A DNA stretch of 64,000 nt from an uncultured Muribaculaceae bacterium (GTDB lineage: Bacteria; Bacteroidota; Bacteroidia; Bacteroidales; Muribaculaceae): positions 123,798 through 187,797 of the forward strand of contig CAJUPY010000002.1 in the NCBI GenBank assembly GCA_910588035.1. The letters run 5' to 3'. The notes under the pieces were generated by a model. It did no database searches, was not told where the DNA came from, and worked only from the letters and a program-made list of their open reading frames with translations. Position 1 is the first letter of the stretch. Each line of letters begins with the position of its first letter. The translations under genes and the position numbers were made by a program. Of this stretch, positions 8,344 through 18,700 are shown piece after piece.

Positions 8344-9234
8344 TTATTCGATATACCCGAACGATTTTAGCTTGTTCTCGCGGTTTCGCCAGTTGGGTTC
8401 CACTTTGACGAAAAGTTCGAGATAAACGCTTTTGCCAAAGAATTTCTCAATGTCTTTTCTGGCATCTGTGCCGACTTTTTTCAGTTTGGAACCTCCTTTT
8501 CCGATGAGAATTCCCTTCTGCGTGTCTCGTTCGACATAGATCACCGCCATGATGTGTATTGATTTCTCACTCTCCTCAAATTTCTCGACAATGACTTCGG
8601 CCGAATAAGGTACTTCCTTGTCGTAGTTGAGCAGAATCTTCTCGCGAATGATCTCGGTGACGAAAAAGCGGGCCGGTTTGTCGGTGAGAGCGTCTTTTCC
8701 GAAATATGGGGGTGACGGCGGCAACAGTTCAACGATGCGCGACATCAGATTAGAGACATTGAAATGTTCGAGAGCCGATGTGGGGAAAATTTCAGCGTTG
8801 GGAAGCAGTTGTTTCCACTTGTCGACAAGAGCCGTCAGTTCATCTTGATTTTTCAACAGGTCTATTTTGTTGATCACCAACAGCACCGGAACGGTCTCTT
8901 TGGCGACTTTCTCAAGAAAAGCGGCGTTTTTGGTCTGGTCTTCAACAACATCGGTTACATAAAGGAGTATGTCGGCATCAGTCAGTGCGCCTTCAGAGAA
9001 GCCGAGCATGCTTTCCTGCAGTTTGTATTTGGGAGACAGCACCCCCGGTGTGTCACTGAAGACGATCTGATAGTCGGGAGTGTTTACAATGCCGGTTATG
9101 CGGTGGCGTGTTGTCTGAGCCTTTGAAGTTATTATGCTCACACGTTCACCGACGAGATCGTTCATCAGGGTCGATTTTCCAACATTGGGGTTACCGACAA
9201 TGTTGACAAATCCTGCTTTATGTTCTTGTGCCAT
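8344..9234 (-). CDS. era: GTPase Era
   Basis: A 296-residue GTPase that binds the 3' end of 16S rRNA during 30S assembly. The GTPase domain shows P-loop GNPNVGKST (residues 14-22), the effector segment KAQTTRHRITGI, the DTPG motif (SDTPGV) and NKIDLL. The C-terminal KH domain contains IGKGGSKLKKVGTDARKDIE, with the usual GxxG loop, and ends KLKSFGYIE. Length and order match Era throughout. It lies downstream of fabH, although a hairpin sits between them, and upstream of der on the same strand, so the region pairs two ribosome-assembly GTPases. Confidence 0.97.
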   Translation of the reverse strand: MAQEHKAGFVNIVGNPNVGKSTLMNDLVGERVSIITSKAQTTRHRITGIVNTPDYQIVFSDTPGVLSPKYKLQESMLGFSEGALTDADILLYVTDVVEDQTKNAAFLEKVAKETVPVLLVINKIDLLKNQDELTALVDKWKQLLPNAEIFPTSALEHFNVSNLMSRIVELLPPSPPYFGKDALTDKPARFFVTEIIREKILLNYDKEVPYSAEVIVEKFEESEKSIHIMAVIYVERDTQKGILIGKGGSKLKKVGTDARKDIEKFFGKSVYLELFVKVEPNWRNRENKLKSFGYIE

Positions 9235-9290
9235 AGTTTTTTTGTTTGTTTATTTTGCGGAGGCTTTTGCCGTCCTCTGATAATAAAACA

Positions 9291-9318
9291 AAAATAGCAC
9301 CCGAAAAGATGCTATTTT
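9291..9318 (-). terminator. Terminator between fabH and era
   Basis: A 9-bp stem AAAATAGCA (9291-9299) with TGCTATTTT (9310-9318), flanked by A and T runs so that it can work in both directions. On the minus strand it lies 30 nt after the fabH stop. Confidence 0.75.
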
Positions 9319-9347
9319 TATTAAAATTTAGATATCGGGCGCGTTTG

Positions 9348-10328
9348 TCAGCCCCAGATGAGGTAAAGCGCACCCCATGTGAAACCTGCACCGAAAGCAG
9401 TGAGAACAATCTTGTCGCCTTTTTTGAGTTTCGCTTTATACTCGTCGAGGCAAAGCGGAATCGATGCGGCCGATGTGTTGCCGTAGTGCTGAATATTCAC
9501 AAGAACTTTCTCTGACGGCACTTTTGCAGAAGATGCGACAGCTTCGATAATTCTGAGATTTGCCTGATGAGGCACCAGCCAATCGATTGACTCGACGGTC
9601 AGATTGTTACGTTTCATCACATCTTTTGTCGAATTGAGCATGTCGGTAACAGCATTTTTGTAAACGCTGCGTCCTTCCTGATAAAGGAAGTGCCAACCGG
9701 CCTCGAGAGTCTCGGCAGTCGCGGGATGTACAGAGCCTCCGCCTTTCATGACCAGATACTCAAGTCCTTTGCCGTCGACGTGGAAAACAGCGTCCATGAC
9801 ACCGACATTCTCTTCGGTCGGCTCAACAAGAACAGCTGCGGCACCGTCGCCAAAAAGCGGACATGTCGCACGGTCGTTGTAATTGACCATTGAAGACATT
9901 TTCTCGGCGCAAACGACAATGATTTTCTTGCGGAGACCTGACTTGATGTATGCCGCAGCATCTTCCAATGCCACGATGAAGCCGGCGCATGCGGCCTGAA
10001 TGTCATAGGCGTATGCGTTTTTGAGGGCGCAACCCTCGGCAATTACAGAGCCTGTTGACGGAAAGCGGTAGTCGGGGTTTGAGGTGGCGCAGATCAGCAG
10101 TTCGACCTCTGACGGGTCAGTGCCGGTCTCCTGGAGAAGTTTCTCGACAGCTTTGATGCCGAGATACGACGATCCGGCACCATCCTTCTTCAGAATTCGA
10201 CGCTCCTTGATTCCGACACGCGTGGTGATCCACTCGTCGTTGGTATCAACCATTTTCGAGAGCATCTCGTTGTCGAGGATATCATCGGGAACATACGAAG
10301 CGATTCCAGATATTCTTGCGTTCAGCAT
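9348..10328 (-). CDS. fabH: Beta-ketoacyl-ACP synthase III
   Basis: A 326-residue condensing enzyme that starts fatty-acid synthesis by joining an acyl-CoA primer to malonyl-ACP. The FabH triad is visible: Cys114 in DIQAACAGF, His254 in VPHQAN and Asn284 in YGNTSAAS, with the usual spacing. Length is typical. It lies downstream of the DUF177 gene and rpmF, the common bacterial order DUF177-rpmF-(plsX)-fabH; plsX is absent here. The gap to rpmF (150 nt) holds a hairpin, so part of its expression may be set by read-through. Specificity for acetyl or branched primers cannot be judged from sequence. Confidence 0.95.
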   Translation of the reverse strand: MLNARISGIASYVPDDILDNEMLSKMVDTNDEWITTRVGIKERRILKKDGAGSSYLGIKAVEKLLQETGTDPSEVELLICATSNPDYRFPSTGSVIAEGCALKNAYAYDIQAACAGFIVALEDAAAYIKSGLRKKIIVVCAEKMSSMVNYNDRATCPLFGDGAAAVLVEPTEENVGVMDAVFHVDGKGLEYLVMKGGGSVHPATAETLEAGWHFLYQEGRSVYKNAVTDMLNSTKDVMKRNNLTVESIDWLVPHQANLRIIEAVASSAKVPSEKVLVNIQHYGNTSAASIPLCLDEYKAKLKKGDKIVLTAFGAGFTWGALYLIWG

Positions 10329-10360
10329 TGTTGCTTTGATGGAGTGATTAGAAAACAGAA

Positions 10361-10408
10361 AACTTCTCCCGGGTCATCGGTGTTGAACCGTCTGCCTGCG
10401 GGAGAGTT
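10361..10408 (-). terminator. Hairpin between rpmF and fabH, terminator or attenuator
   Basis: AACTCTCCCG (10408-10399 on the minus strand) pairs with CGGGAGAAGTT (10371-10361) with one bulge and a long loop, followed by GTTTTCTGTTTTC-like T runs. It probably reduces transcription entering fabH. Confidence 0.5.
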
Positions 10409-10479
10409 TTTATGGTTTGATAGACAATAGGTCGAATTCACGCGGACAGAGCTGTCGGTGAGTTCAAGCGATGTTTCGT

Positions 10480-10665
10480 TTAGACAACAGCGTCTTTTTC
10501 GATAGCGAGGCGACCACGGTAATAGCCACATTCGCCGCAAACTGTGTGATAAACGTGCCATGCGCCGCAGTTGGGGCATACGGCCAGAGTGGGCATCGCT
10601 GCTTTGTCGTGAGTTCTGCGTTTAGCAGTGCGGGTCTTCGATTGTTTTCGTTTAGGATGTGCCAT
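10480..10665 (-). CDS. rpmF: 50S ribosomal protein L32
   Basis: A 61-residue basic protein that begins MAHPKRKQSKTRTAKRRTHD, the conserved L32 N-terminus. It keeps a four-cysteine zinc site: Cys30, Cys33, Cys43 and Cys46 (VCPNCGAW and CGECGYY). So this is the zinc-binding (C+) form. It starts 13 nt after the DUF177 gene on the same strand, the normal pairing in most bacteria. Confidence 0.97.
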   Translation of the reverse strand: MAHPKRKQSKTRTAKRRTHDKAAMPTLAVCPNCGAWHVYHTVCGECGYYRGRLAIEKDAVV

Positions 10666-10678
10666 TTTTCGTTATTGT

Positions 10679-11269
10679 TTAATTGTTGTTTTCGTTAAAG
10701 TTTTTGAGCGCGTCCCATCGTGGATCGGTGGCTGTCTCGCTTGACGGACTCTCTCCGTCCATGTCTTCCATTTCCTCAATCAACTCGTCTTCAAGCTCTG
10801 AATCTCCGTCACCACCGCGTGAGCGATGTTTTTTCAGCAATGCGCTCATCGCCCTGTTGCACTTGCCCAACGGGTGGACATGTTTGATCGGAATGGCCAG
10901 CATGACCGTGTCAAACAACATGTAGGCGACATTAAGATAATTATCGCTTTCAGGAATGACAAGCAACTCATCGGAAGAATCGTCGTAGCTCTCGCCATAT
11001 TTCACCGCAACGTGATAGCTTGTCTCGATCGGGAACACCAGATCGTCGAGACAGCGGTCACACAGCAGGGTGACAGTTCCTGAGACAGCGAAGTCAAGTT
11101 CATAGAAATCATTTTTGTGATTGACTGTCAGTTTAACCGTCAGATCGGCGTTGCGGATGTCAGTGTTCTCCATGTTGACGAAGAACTGCTTGCCGAGATG
11201 ATATTCAAATTCATGAACACCTTTCGGCATGCTTTTAAGCATCAGCTTGAATTCTGTAAACTTTCCCAC
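10679..11269 (-). CDS. DUF177 (YceD-like) protein, GTG start
   Basis: A 196-residue protein of the DUF177/YceD family, linked in other bacteria to 23S rRNA or 50S maturation. The family signature is the CDRCLDD pair of cysteines near the middle, followed by the acidic region and a KCNRAMSALLKKH segment. The C-terminus is rich in Glu and Asp and ends DPRWDALKNFNENNN. A longer frame begins at ATG 11326, but a perfect -7 box lies at 11303-11296, inside that longer frame, so that start cannot be on the mRNA. GTG at 11269, giving an N-terminus GKFTEFKL like other family members, fits a leader of about 20 nt. It heads the rpmF operon. Confidence 0.88.
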   Translation of the reverse strand: MGKFTEFKLMLKSMPKGVHEFEYHLGKQFFVNMENTDIRNADLTVKLTVNHKNDFYELDFAVSGTVTLLCDRCLDDLVFPIETSYHVAVKYGESYDDSSDELLVIPESDNYLNVAYMLFDTVMLAIPIKHVHPLGKCNRAMSALLKKHRSRGGDGDSELEDELIEEMEDMDGESPSSETATDPRWDALKNFNENNN

Positions 11270-11295
11270 TGTGATTGTTGATTGAAAAAACTTTG

Positions 11296-11303
11296 CAAAG
11301 GTA
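11296..11303 (-). promoter_or_regulatory. -7 box of the DUF177-rpmF operon
   Basis: TACCTTTG on the minus strand (11303-11296) matches TAnnTTTG exactly. It fixes the GTG at 11269 as the start of the DUF177 gene. Confidence 0.75.
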
Positions 11304-11366
11304 TAATATTTTTTGATATCAATCAAGCGTTTTCGCGAAAATTTATTTGGTGTGGTTCACGTCATG

Positions 11367-11397
11367 TTTTGAAGTTTATGGAATTTTCGTAATTTTG
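11367..11397 (+). promoter_or_regulatory. Promoter of the flippase-like gene
   Basis: TTTTG at 11367-11371 and TAATTTTG at 11390-11397 are separated by 18 nt, a good -33/-7 pair. The ATG follows at 11441. Confidence 0.75.
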
Positions 11398-11440
11398 CGG
11401 CTTCAATGAATCATAGCTAACAACTCACATTCTTTAATAT

Positions 11441-12490
11441 ATGACAGACATACAGGCCAAAAAAAAATCAGTTTGGGCCACAGTGATGAAGATTGTCGTG
11501 CCTTTGGTCATAACAATCGGTTTGTGTTATCTGCTGTTCACCGGGGTGAATTTCAGCGAGATGGTCGATATCATAAAGCGCGACTGCGACTTCAGGTGGA
11601 TCGGTCTCGCTCTCGCTCTGGCGACATTCTCACATGTCATCAGGGCTGCGCGGTGGCAAATTCAGCTCGATGCCCTCGATTGCCGCACACCTTTGTTCTA
11701 CCTTGTGTTGAGTGTTTTCGGCACCTATGCCGTCAATCTCGTGTTTCCACGTCTGGGCGAGGTGTGGCGTTCGGGATATATCTCACAACGTCAAGACCGG
11801 CCGTTTGCAACGGTTTTCGGCTCTATGGTCGCAGAACGTCTGGCCGACACGGTCACCGTTCTGTCACTCACATTGATCACTTTTCTGCTTGCTTCGTCGA
11901 GCATAATGGCATTCGTTCAGAAATATCCACAGGTCTACAGCGGCATAATGAACATTGTCACTTCTCCGTGGGTATGGGGCGTAGGAGCTGCCGTTGTCAT
12001 CTTTTTCATCTGGTTTTTCCGCCGCAGGAGTGAGAACAAGGCTGTAGTCAAGATCAAGAACGCACTCCGTGAGCTATGGCTGGGCTTTGCCGTGATAGGA
12101 AAAATGAAAGGCAAAATGAAATGGCTGTTGCTGACATTCGCGCTCTGGGGCTGTTATTTCCTTCAGCTCTATGTGGCCTTCTACGCCTTTCCGTTCACTC
12201 GTGAACTGCTTGCGTCAGACGGCATCATTGTTCCGTTGGTATGTTTCGTTTTGTCGAGCATAGCAATGGGCATTCCTTCGAACGGCGGTATCGGCCCGTG
12301 GCAGATAGCCGTTATTTTCGGGTTGACAATCTATATGCCGACCCACTGTGACCCGACCCAATTCAATGTCAATGCGACAGCGTTTGCAAATCTTGTCATG
12401 GGTGCGCAGACATTGTTGCTCATTGTTTTAGGCATTTTCACATTCGTCACAATAGCTGTTCTAAAGAAAAAATCTGAAAAACTGAAATAA
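11441..12490 (+). CDS. Lysylphosphatidylglycerol synthase TM-region (UPF0104) family membrane protein
   Basis: A 349-residue integral membrane protein with about eight hydrophobic segments, matching the flippase-like transmembrane domain found in MprF and in free-standing UPF0104 proteins. Family marks are RAARWQ (about 67-72), then TYAVNLVFPRLGEVWRSGY and MVAERLADT. Near the C-terminus, IAMGIPSNGGIGPWQ is the usual conserved stretch. There is no aminoacyl-transferase domain, so it is not an MprF enzyme. Free-standing members are thought to move lipids or lipid-linked intermediates across the inner membrane; the substrate here is unknown. It is divergent from the DUF177-rpmF operon and appears to be transcribed alone. 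Confidence 0.88.
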   Translation: MTDIQAKKKSVWATVMKIVVPLVITIGLCYLLFTGVNFSEMVDIIKRDCDFRWIGLALALATFSHVIRAARWQIQLDALDCRTPLFYLVLSVFGTYAVNLVFPRLGEVWRSGYISQRQDRPFATVFGSMVAERLADTVTVLSLTLITFLLASSSIMAFVQKYPQVYSGIMNIVTSPWVWGVGAAVVIFFIWFFRRRSENKAVVKIKNALRELWLGFAVIGKMKGKMKWLLLTFALWGCYFLQLYVAFYAFPFTRELLASDGIIVPLVCFVLSSIAMGIPSNGGIGPWQIAVIFGLTIYMPTHCDPTQFNVNATAFANLVMGAQTLLLIVLGIFTFVTIAVLKKKSEKLK

Positions 12491-12513
12491 GACCCTGTGT
12501 CATGACGGGTGCG

Positions 12514-12539
12514 CATATATAATTTTATATTTATATATG
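12514..12539 (+). terminator. AT-rich hairpin in the 278-nt gap after the flippase-like gene
   Basis: CATATATAA (12514-12522) pairs with TTATATATG (12531-12539), loop 8 nt. It may end the flippase transcript but has no clear T run. The rest of the gap to 12708 holds no convincing ORF. TACTTTTG at 12612-12619 looks like a -7 box but has no gene behind it. Confidence 0.35.
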
Positions 12540-12708
12540 TAACACTACACCGCTTTCCTATAAAAAAGCACCTTTTCAAGGATTAAAGCAATCTATATCA
12601 GCGACTTAATATACTTTTGTTTTTAATTTTCCGGGGAAAACGCGTTTCGAAAGCACGGAAAGCGGAGAAAAGCAGACGAAAGCGAGACTAACTTAGACCT
12701 CATCACGC

Positions 12709-12747
12709 AAAAAAACGTGGGAGACATCGGTCATGATGCCTCCCACG
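12709..12747 (-). terminator. Terminator of the GLUG-repeat gene
   Basis: On the minus strand, CGTGGGAG (12747-12740) pairs with CTCCCACG (12723-12716), with an inner CATC/GATG pairing in the loop, followed by seven T. It lies 21 nt after the GLUG gene stop. Confidence 0.88.
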
Positions 12748-12768
12748 CTCTATTTTACAATTTATGTT

Positions 12769-15700
12769 TTATTTGTAGTTGACCTTCTTTATGATTCTTG
12801 TTGAACCGTCAGAAAGTTTTTCGACAACAACATAGACCTGACCGTCGGCAGTCTGAGGTTGCGGCACCTCAACACCCGAGGTGGTGAAGAAAGTGCGGCT
12901 GACGACATCGGCCGAGTCACCGTCGATCGAATCAACGCCTGAGATCGCATTGTCAGCGTTCAGTTCATATGTTTTTGTCAGTTCGCCTGCGGTAGCCGTG
13001 ACAATGATCTTGCCGGTGAATGTCTTGACAAACGCAGCGGCATCGCAGTCGAAAGCGAGATCGGCGCAGTCGCTTGTCCATTTGACGACAGGAGTTCCGC
13101 CGACATTGAAACCTGTGGTGACTTTCTCGGTGGTGTCTTCACCCGAAAGAATCAGCTGAGCTGCGTTGAACATTGCTGTCTCGTTTTCCTCAAAGCCATT
13201 GACCACGGGATAGGTGTAGTCATCACCGCAATCAAATCCGTCGATGTCGAGAGAAGCAAGTTCCTTGACGCTGACAGCCTTGGCATCGAAGCCCTGGTCG
13301 TTGTCACACTTGTTGGAGTCGATGTAGTAGCAACCGGTCATCGTGTTGGCTGCTGTCCATATCTTGCCTGCGGTGATGTTGACACCGACAATCGAACCGC
13401 ATGAGTCTGCCGGAGCCTCGATCACACCTGCGTTATAGCAGTTTTCAAACTGAGTCTGGTTTTTAAGCGGGGTAGCTACGAGTCCGGCCACGCGGGCGAG
13501 GCCTTTGACTGAGCCGGCATTGTAGCAGTTTTTGAACGTTGCGGCAGATTGGCCGGCGAGACCGGCGATTTCAAATGAGCTGCCGCTTTTGTCAGACTGG
13601 ACTGTGCTGAGCGACTGAACTGCTCCGACATTCCAGCAGCCTTCGACGAGGCCGTTTGTCGGCGCACCCCAGGCGATCAGACCGCCGGCACGGTCGGCCT
13701 TGGCTGTGATGTTTCCTGTGTTGTAGCAGTTGATCATCTGAGGACCTGCTCCTGTAAATGCCGATGTGATTCCACCGAGCATGCGGTTGCCTTCGATGTC
13801 TCCGGTGTTGTAGCATCCGGTCATGATCACATTACCGCCTAAGTAACCTGCGATACCACCGCCCTGGTTACCGTCGGCGACAATGCTACCTGAGTTGTAG
13901 CAGTCGGTGAAAGTCACGGGAGAGTCGGCTGACGGTGTGCCCTGAGAGTATCCGGAGATGCCTGCGGCATAGGTATTCATATTGGAAATGATCGTACCGG
14001 TGTTGTAGCAGCGGGTGAACGAAGATCCCGGGGTGTGGGCGGCGACGAGTCCGGCAGTCGGGCAACTTGTCATTGCCTTGGTGGCTTCGGCTATGATGTC
14101 ACCTTCGTTGAAGCAGTCGGTCAGAACATACTGTGCATTTGCAGCCGTCGCACTTGAGGTCGGGAATCCGGCAACGATGCCGGCGATCTTTCCGCCCGCG
14201 GTGATCGGGGTCGCGTTAGAGCAACCTGTGAAGGTGTAGAGTCCGTTGCCTTTGGCTCCGGCGGCTGTTCCGACGATACCGGCAACGGTCTGTGCGAAGT
14301 CGGTGCTTGCGACGGTGATCTCACCATCGCTGCGGCAGTTGTCAAATGTCGACGCACCGGCTGTAGCGACGAGACCACCGATGTTGACCGACGTGGCTTT
14401 GGTAAGCGAAGCCGTGTGACTGAGTTTACCTTCGAAACGGCAATTCTTGAATGTCACACCTGCGGCTGCCGTGCTGACTATACCGCCGATATTGGCACCC
14501 GACGCAGAAACCGAACCTGCGAACACGACATTGTCAAGCAGTGCACCTGTGTATGCGTTACCGACAACACCGGCTGCATTGGTCTTATTCGAGGTGATGT
14601 CGGCTTTTGAGGTCACATTGGCCAGTGTGCCATAGAGTTTGTCGACTACAGAAGTCGCATAGGTGTGTGTGCCCGAGACTGTGCCTTCGACAATTAGGTT
14701 CTTCACAGTTCCGGCAGCCTCGACTGTACCGAAGAGAGCAGAACTCATGTTGGCTTTTGATTTCAGTGCGATACCCTTGATCGTGTGGTTACCGCCATCG
14801 AAAGTCGCAGCCAGAGGAGTCACGCCGTCAGCACCGATCTTGACAGGATTTTTACCGGCGAAGTCGAGGTCGGCGGTCATCTTGACATATTCACCCTCGA
14901 GAGTCATGGCTGTATTGCTGATATAGGTCGACAGAGCAGCCCAATCGTCAGTTTTGTTGATCAGATAGGGAGACTCAGCCGTTCCTTCGCCTTCAAGAGG
15001 CATTGCAGGAAGTGCCCGGACGAAGATCGGACGGCGCACGCCTGCCTTGTTGAGGGCGATGAGGGTGTCGCTGACAACTGTCGTGACATTTCGGGGAACG
15101 GTCATTACCGAACCGTTGATCTTGAACTCGGTGCCTTTGGCCATTGACCATGTCGCACCGTCGGTAAGTTCGACATCAGATATGAGATCTGTCGCAATCT
15201 GACCCTCTGCAACCTTGGCGATGACAACGCGTGCGGCGGCAATCTTTGGCTCGTCGGCAAACTGCTTGAGAGTCGGATATTGACCTGCGGCGAAGTTCCA
15301 GAGGTCTGTAGAGAGACCTTCGAGTGGTTCTCCCGAGATCAGACGTGAGGTTTCCAGACCTGTGATATTCTCGACATCGCTGTTCTCTCCACCTTTGATT
15401 CCGATAAGCTGGGCGTCGAAATAGGTGTTTTCAATGTTCTTTGAACCCTTGAGGCCGATTACCGCGCCACAAGTTGCGGGATTGCCGCAGTAGACATTTC
15501 CGAGGCTCAGACAGCTGATGAGGTCATCGTTGCCCGAACCTGCGGTGGAAGTACCTTGCAATGTAGAAGTGATGCCTCCGGCATTGTTGAGCATGGCATA
15601 GACGGTTCCGTAGTTCACACAGTTTTTAAGAGTATGGCCGTTGCCGCCACCTGATATGCCACCCGCACGCTGACGTTGGTTGCTGTAGTTTGTGCAAAGA

Positions 15701-18700
15701 GCGGTGGCTGCGATGTCACCGGTATTGGCACAATTCTCGATGATGCCGTTTGATACACCGGCGATACCGCCGACGTTGGCGTAGCCTGACGTAATGTTAC
15801 CGGAGTTGTAGCAGTTGATGATGCGGCCGCCTTTGTTGACCATACCTGAGATGCCGCCGATCCAGCATGAATATCCCTTGACATCGGCGTAGTTGCGGCA
15901 ATTCTCGACAAGACCGTCGTGAGAACCGACAAATGCACCGCTGGTGCCGTAGAATTCAAATTTAGATCCGGCACCGATGTTGAGGTTCTTGATAACTCCG
16001 TTTTCACCGAGACGTCCGACAAGACCGCCATAAGAGTAGCTTTTGCTTGTGTCGATCGTTCCGAGAGTGGTTGCGGTGGGAGCTTTGCTCCATGTCACAC
16101 GGTCGGGGATCAGAATGTTGTCAATCGTGTGGCCCTGACCATCGAGCACGCCCTGGAATTTGACCGAGGCGGCTCCGACAGCGGCTTCAGCATTGATGCC
16201 CTTGAACGCCGGATCGAGTTCCATGTCGATGTCGCCGGTAATGGCGAAATACATTCCTTCAAATGTCTGACGCTTGCCGGTGGTGGCCTCCGAGAGGGCG
16301 ATCATATCGGCTTTGTTCTTGATAAGGAACGGTGATTCGGCCGTACCTTCGCCTTCAAACGGGATTGGCGCGATGTTGATGAAGTGATAGGTCTGGACAT
16401 CGCCATTGACAACATAGAGGGTATCGATGCCGAATTCATCACCGATCTCAAGGGTCTTGTTGTCTACGACCTTTGAGTAATATCCCTCGGTCGAGAGTCG
16501 TGTTCCCTTTGCAATCAGGAAGCGTGTCTGTCCGAGAGCGGTGAGCGGGGTGTTATTTGAGATTTTCTTGAACGAGTCACCTTCGCTCATGTCGACTGCC
16601 GATGCGCTGAACATGGCAGCTTCGGTGTCGGCAAGAGCCTTGATTCGCGGATATGCGCCAGAGGTGAATGTCCATGCTTCGGCAGGAAATCCGGTCGGTC
16701 CTTGTGCCGAGGTCAGGAACGAAGTGGTTGTTCCGAATCGGGTGGAACCGAAGTTCACAACCTGCTTGTCGTAGTAGATGTTGGTCAGTTCGGGATTAGA
16801 GCCGTCGATAATCTTGCCGATTACCTCGTTGCAGTTGTTCTTGTCATATTGATATGTCTCGACTTCGACAGTTGCCGATGTGTAGCAGTTGGTCACACGC
16901 GGAGTCTCTTTCGACGAGCCGAGCTGTATTTGACCGATGATGCCGCCGCCCATGCGTGTATAGCCGTGGACGACACCCGACGAGTAGCAGTTTTCTACTG
17001 TTCCGCTCGACAGGATGCCGACGACACCGCCGATCTGAGACTCTGAAGCGTATGCACGCATCACGCCTGCCGAGAATGAGTTGCTGAGGGCGACATTCTG
17101 GACGAGACCGGCGACTCCTCCGATGATCTGTCCGCCGTCTGACGACAGGTTGGCATATGACAGAAGACCGCTGAACCACAGGTTTGAAGCGTCAGCGTCA
17201 AGAATATTTCCAAAGACACCGCCGGCCGGAGATCCGCTTCCGGTGATGTAGACTTTGGTTCCGACAGCAGAGCAATTCACAGCACCGCCGTGAACCTCAC
17301 CGGCCACACCGCCGATGAAACCGCCTGCCATGACCGTACCACCTGTCACATGACAGTCTTTCATTGAGCCGCTGACAATGCCGGCGACAGCTCCGTTGCC
17401 CGAACGGGCTCCGTTGATTGACGGATTGTTGACGGTGACGTTTTTGATCGAGCCTATACACCATGCGGCCAGACCGCCTACGCTGTAGTAGTTGCCTGTG
17501 ACAACCGGCGAATCGAGTACGATGTTTTTCAGAACGGTCGTAGTGTCACACACTCCGAAAAGACCTGAATAGTAGCTCTGCTCACCATTGACGTTCAGGC
17601 CCTTGATTGTATGGCCACGACCGTCGAGAGAACCGGCGAAACGCTGGTAGTAGGTGTTTCCGATAGCGTCAAACTGATAACCCTGCATGTCAATGTCGGC
17701 GGTGATAGCAAAATGCTTGCCGAGATATGTGCGGGTATAGGTGCTTGATCCGACACCCCATGCGCGGTTCTCGTCGTTGTTGACCTTGTCGGCCAGCAGA
17801 ATCAGGTGGTCGAGTGACGATATCAGATAGGGATTAGCCTCGGTTCCGTCTCCCTCGAAATCGCTGACACTCAGTTCGGGATAGCTGAACGGAGCATCGG
17901 CAGTCAGCACGGCATCAGTGAGCCGGCCCGCATATGAACTTGCCTGTGCGTTGAGCAGCGACCAGTCGGTCCACCTAAGGGTGGTGTTGTTGCTCGCGTC
18001 AGCCTGATCGGTGACGATTACGGGTGAATATTTTGTCAAGTTGCCGGCTTCGTTAAACTCGACACACTTGATAGTGGTCCAGGAGCCTGATGAATTTATG
18101 AAAGCGACCTGGTTGTTGATCTCGGCCGTGCGGTCTCGGTTGAGTTTGATCTCGATCACGAGTCCTCGGTTGAAAATATTGGTCACGGCCAGTGTGTTGG
18201 GCGAGGTCTGGTTGATGACGACATAGTAACCGGCCTGCTGATTGCTCGAGTTCTTATACATCATCGTGCCCGAAGGTTTCTGAAGGAGCATGCTGTGGTA
18301 GGCTCCGACAAAGCGGTCTTTGTTTGCGCCGCTCTGAACATAGACACCCCACCATGCCTCGCTGAAGTCTATCGTGCCGTCAGAGGCGACGACACCGGTG
18401 ATCTGTTCTGAGTATTCAGGCGCTCCGGTCGAATGGTTGGCCGCGGCGATGTTGAGTGCTCCGAGACTTTCGTCGGTCATGACATACTGGCTCGGAATTG
18501 TCACTGTAGAGGAAGCCGCGTCGAGACATGCACGCACGCTGCAGCCGTTCCAGAACGATTGAATGGTGACGGAGTCTCCATCGGTGTCAGGAACAACTTT
18601 CATTGTGCCACCACCGTCAAAAGACCCGTTGGCAAGGGTCGAATAGGTTCCGACATAGTAGCCGTTGATGTCTGCGCTGCGGAGACGCGTCGATCTGACA

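Noticed and set aside
12612..12619. TACTTTTG as a promoter for a small RNA in the gap after the flippase-like gene
   Set aside because: No -33 element and no terminator on the plus strand at a suitable distance; the only strong hairpin faces the minus-strand gene.
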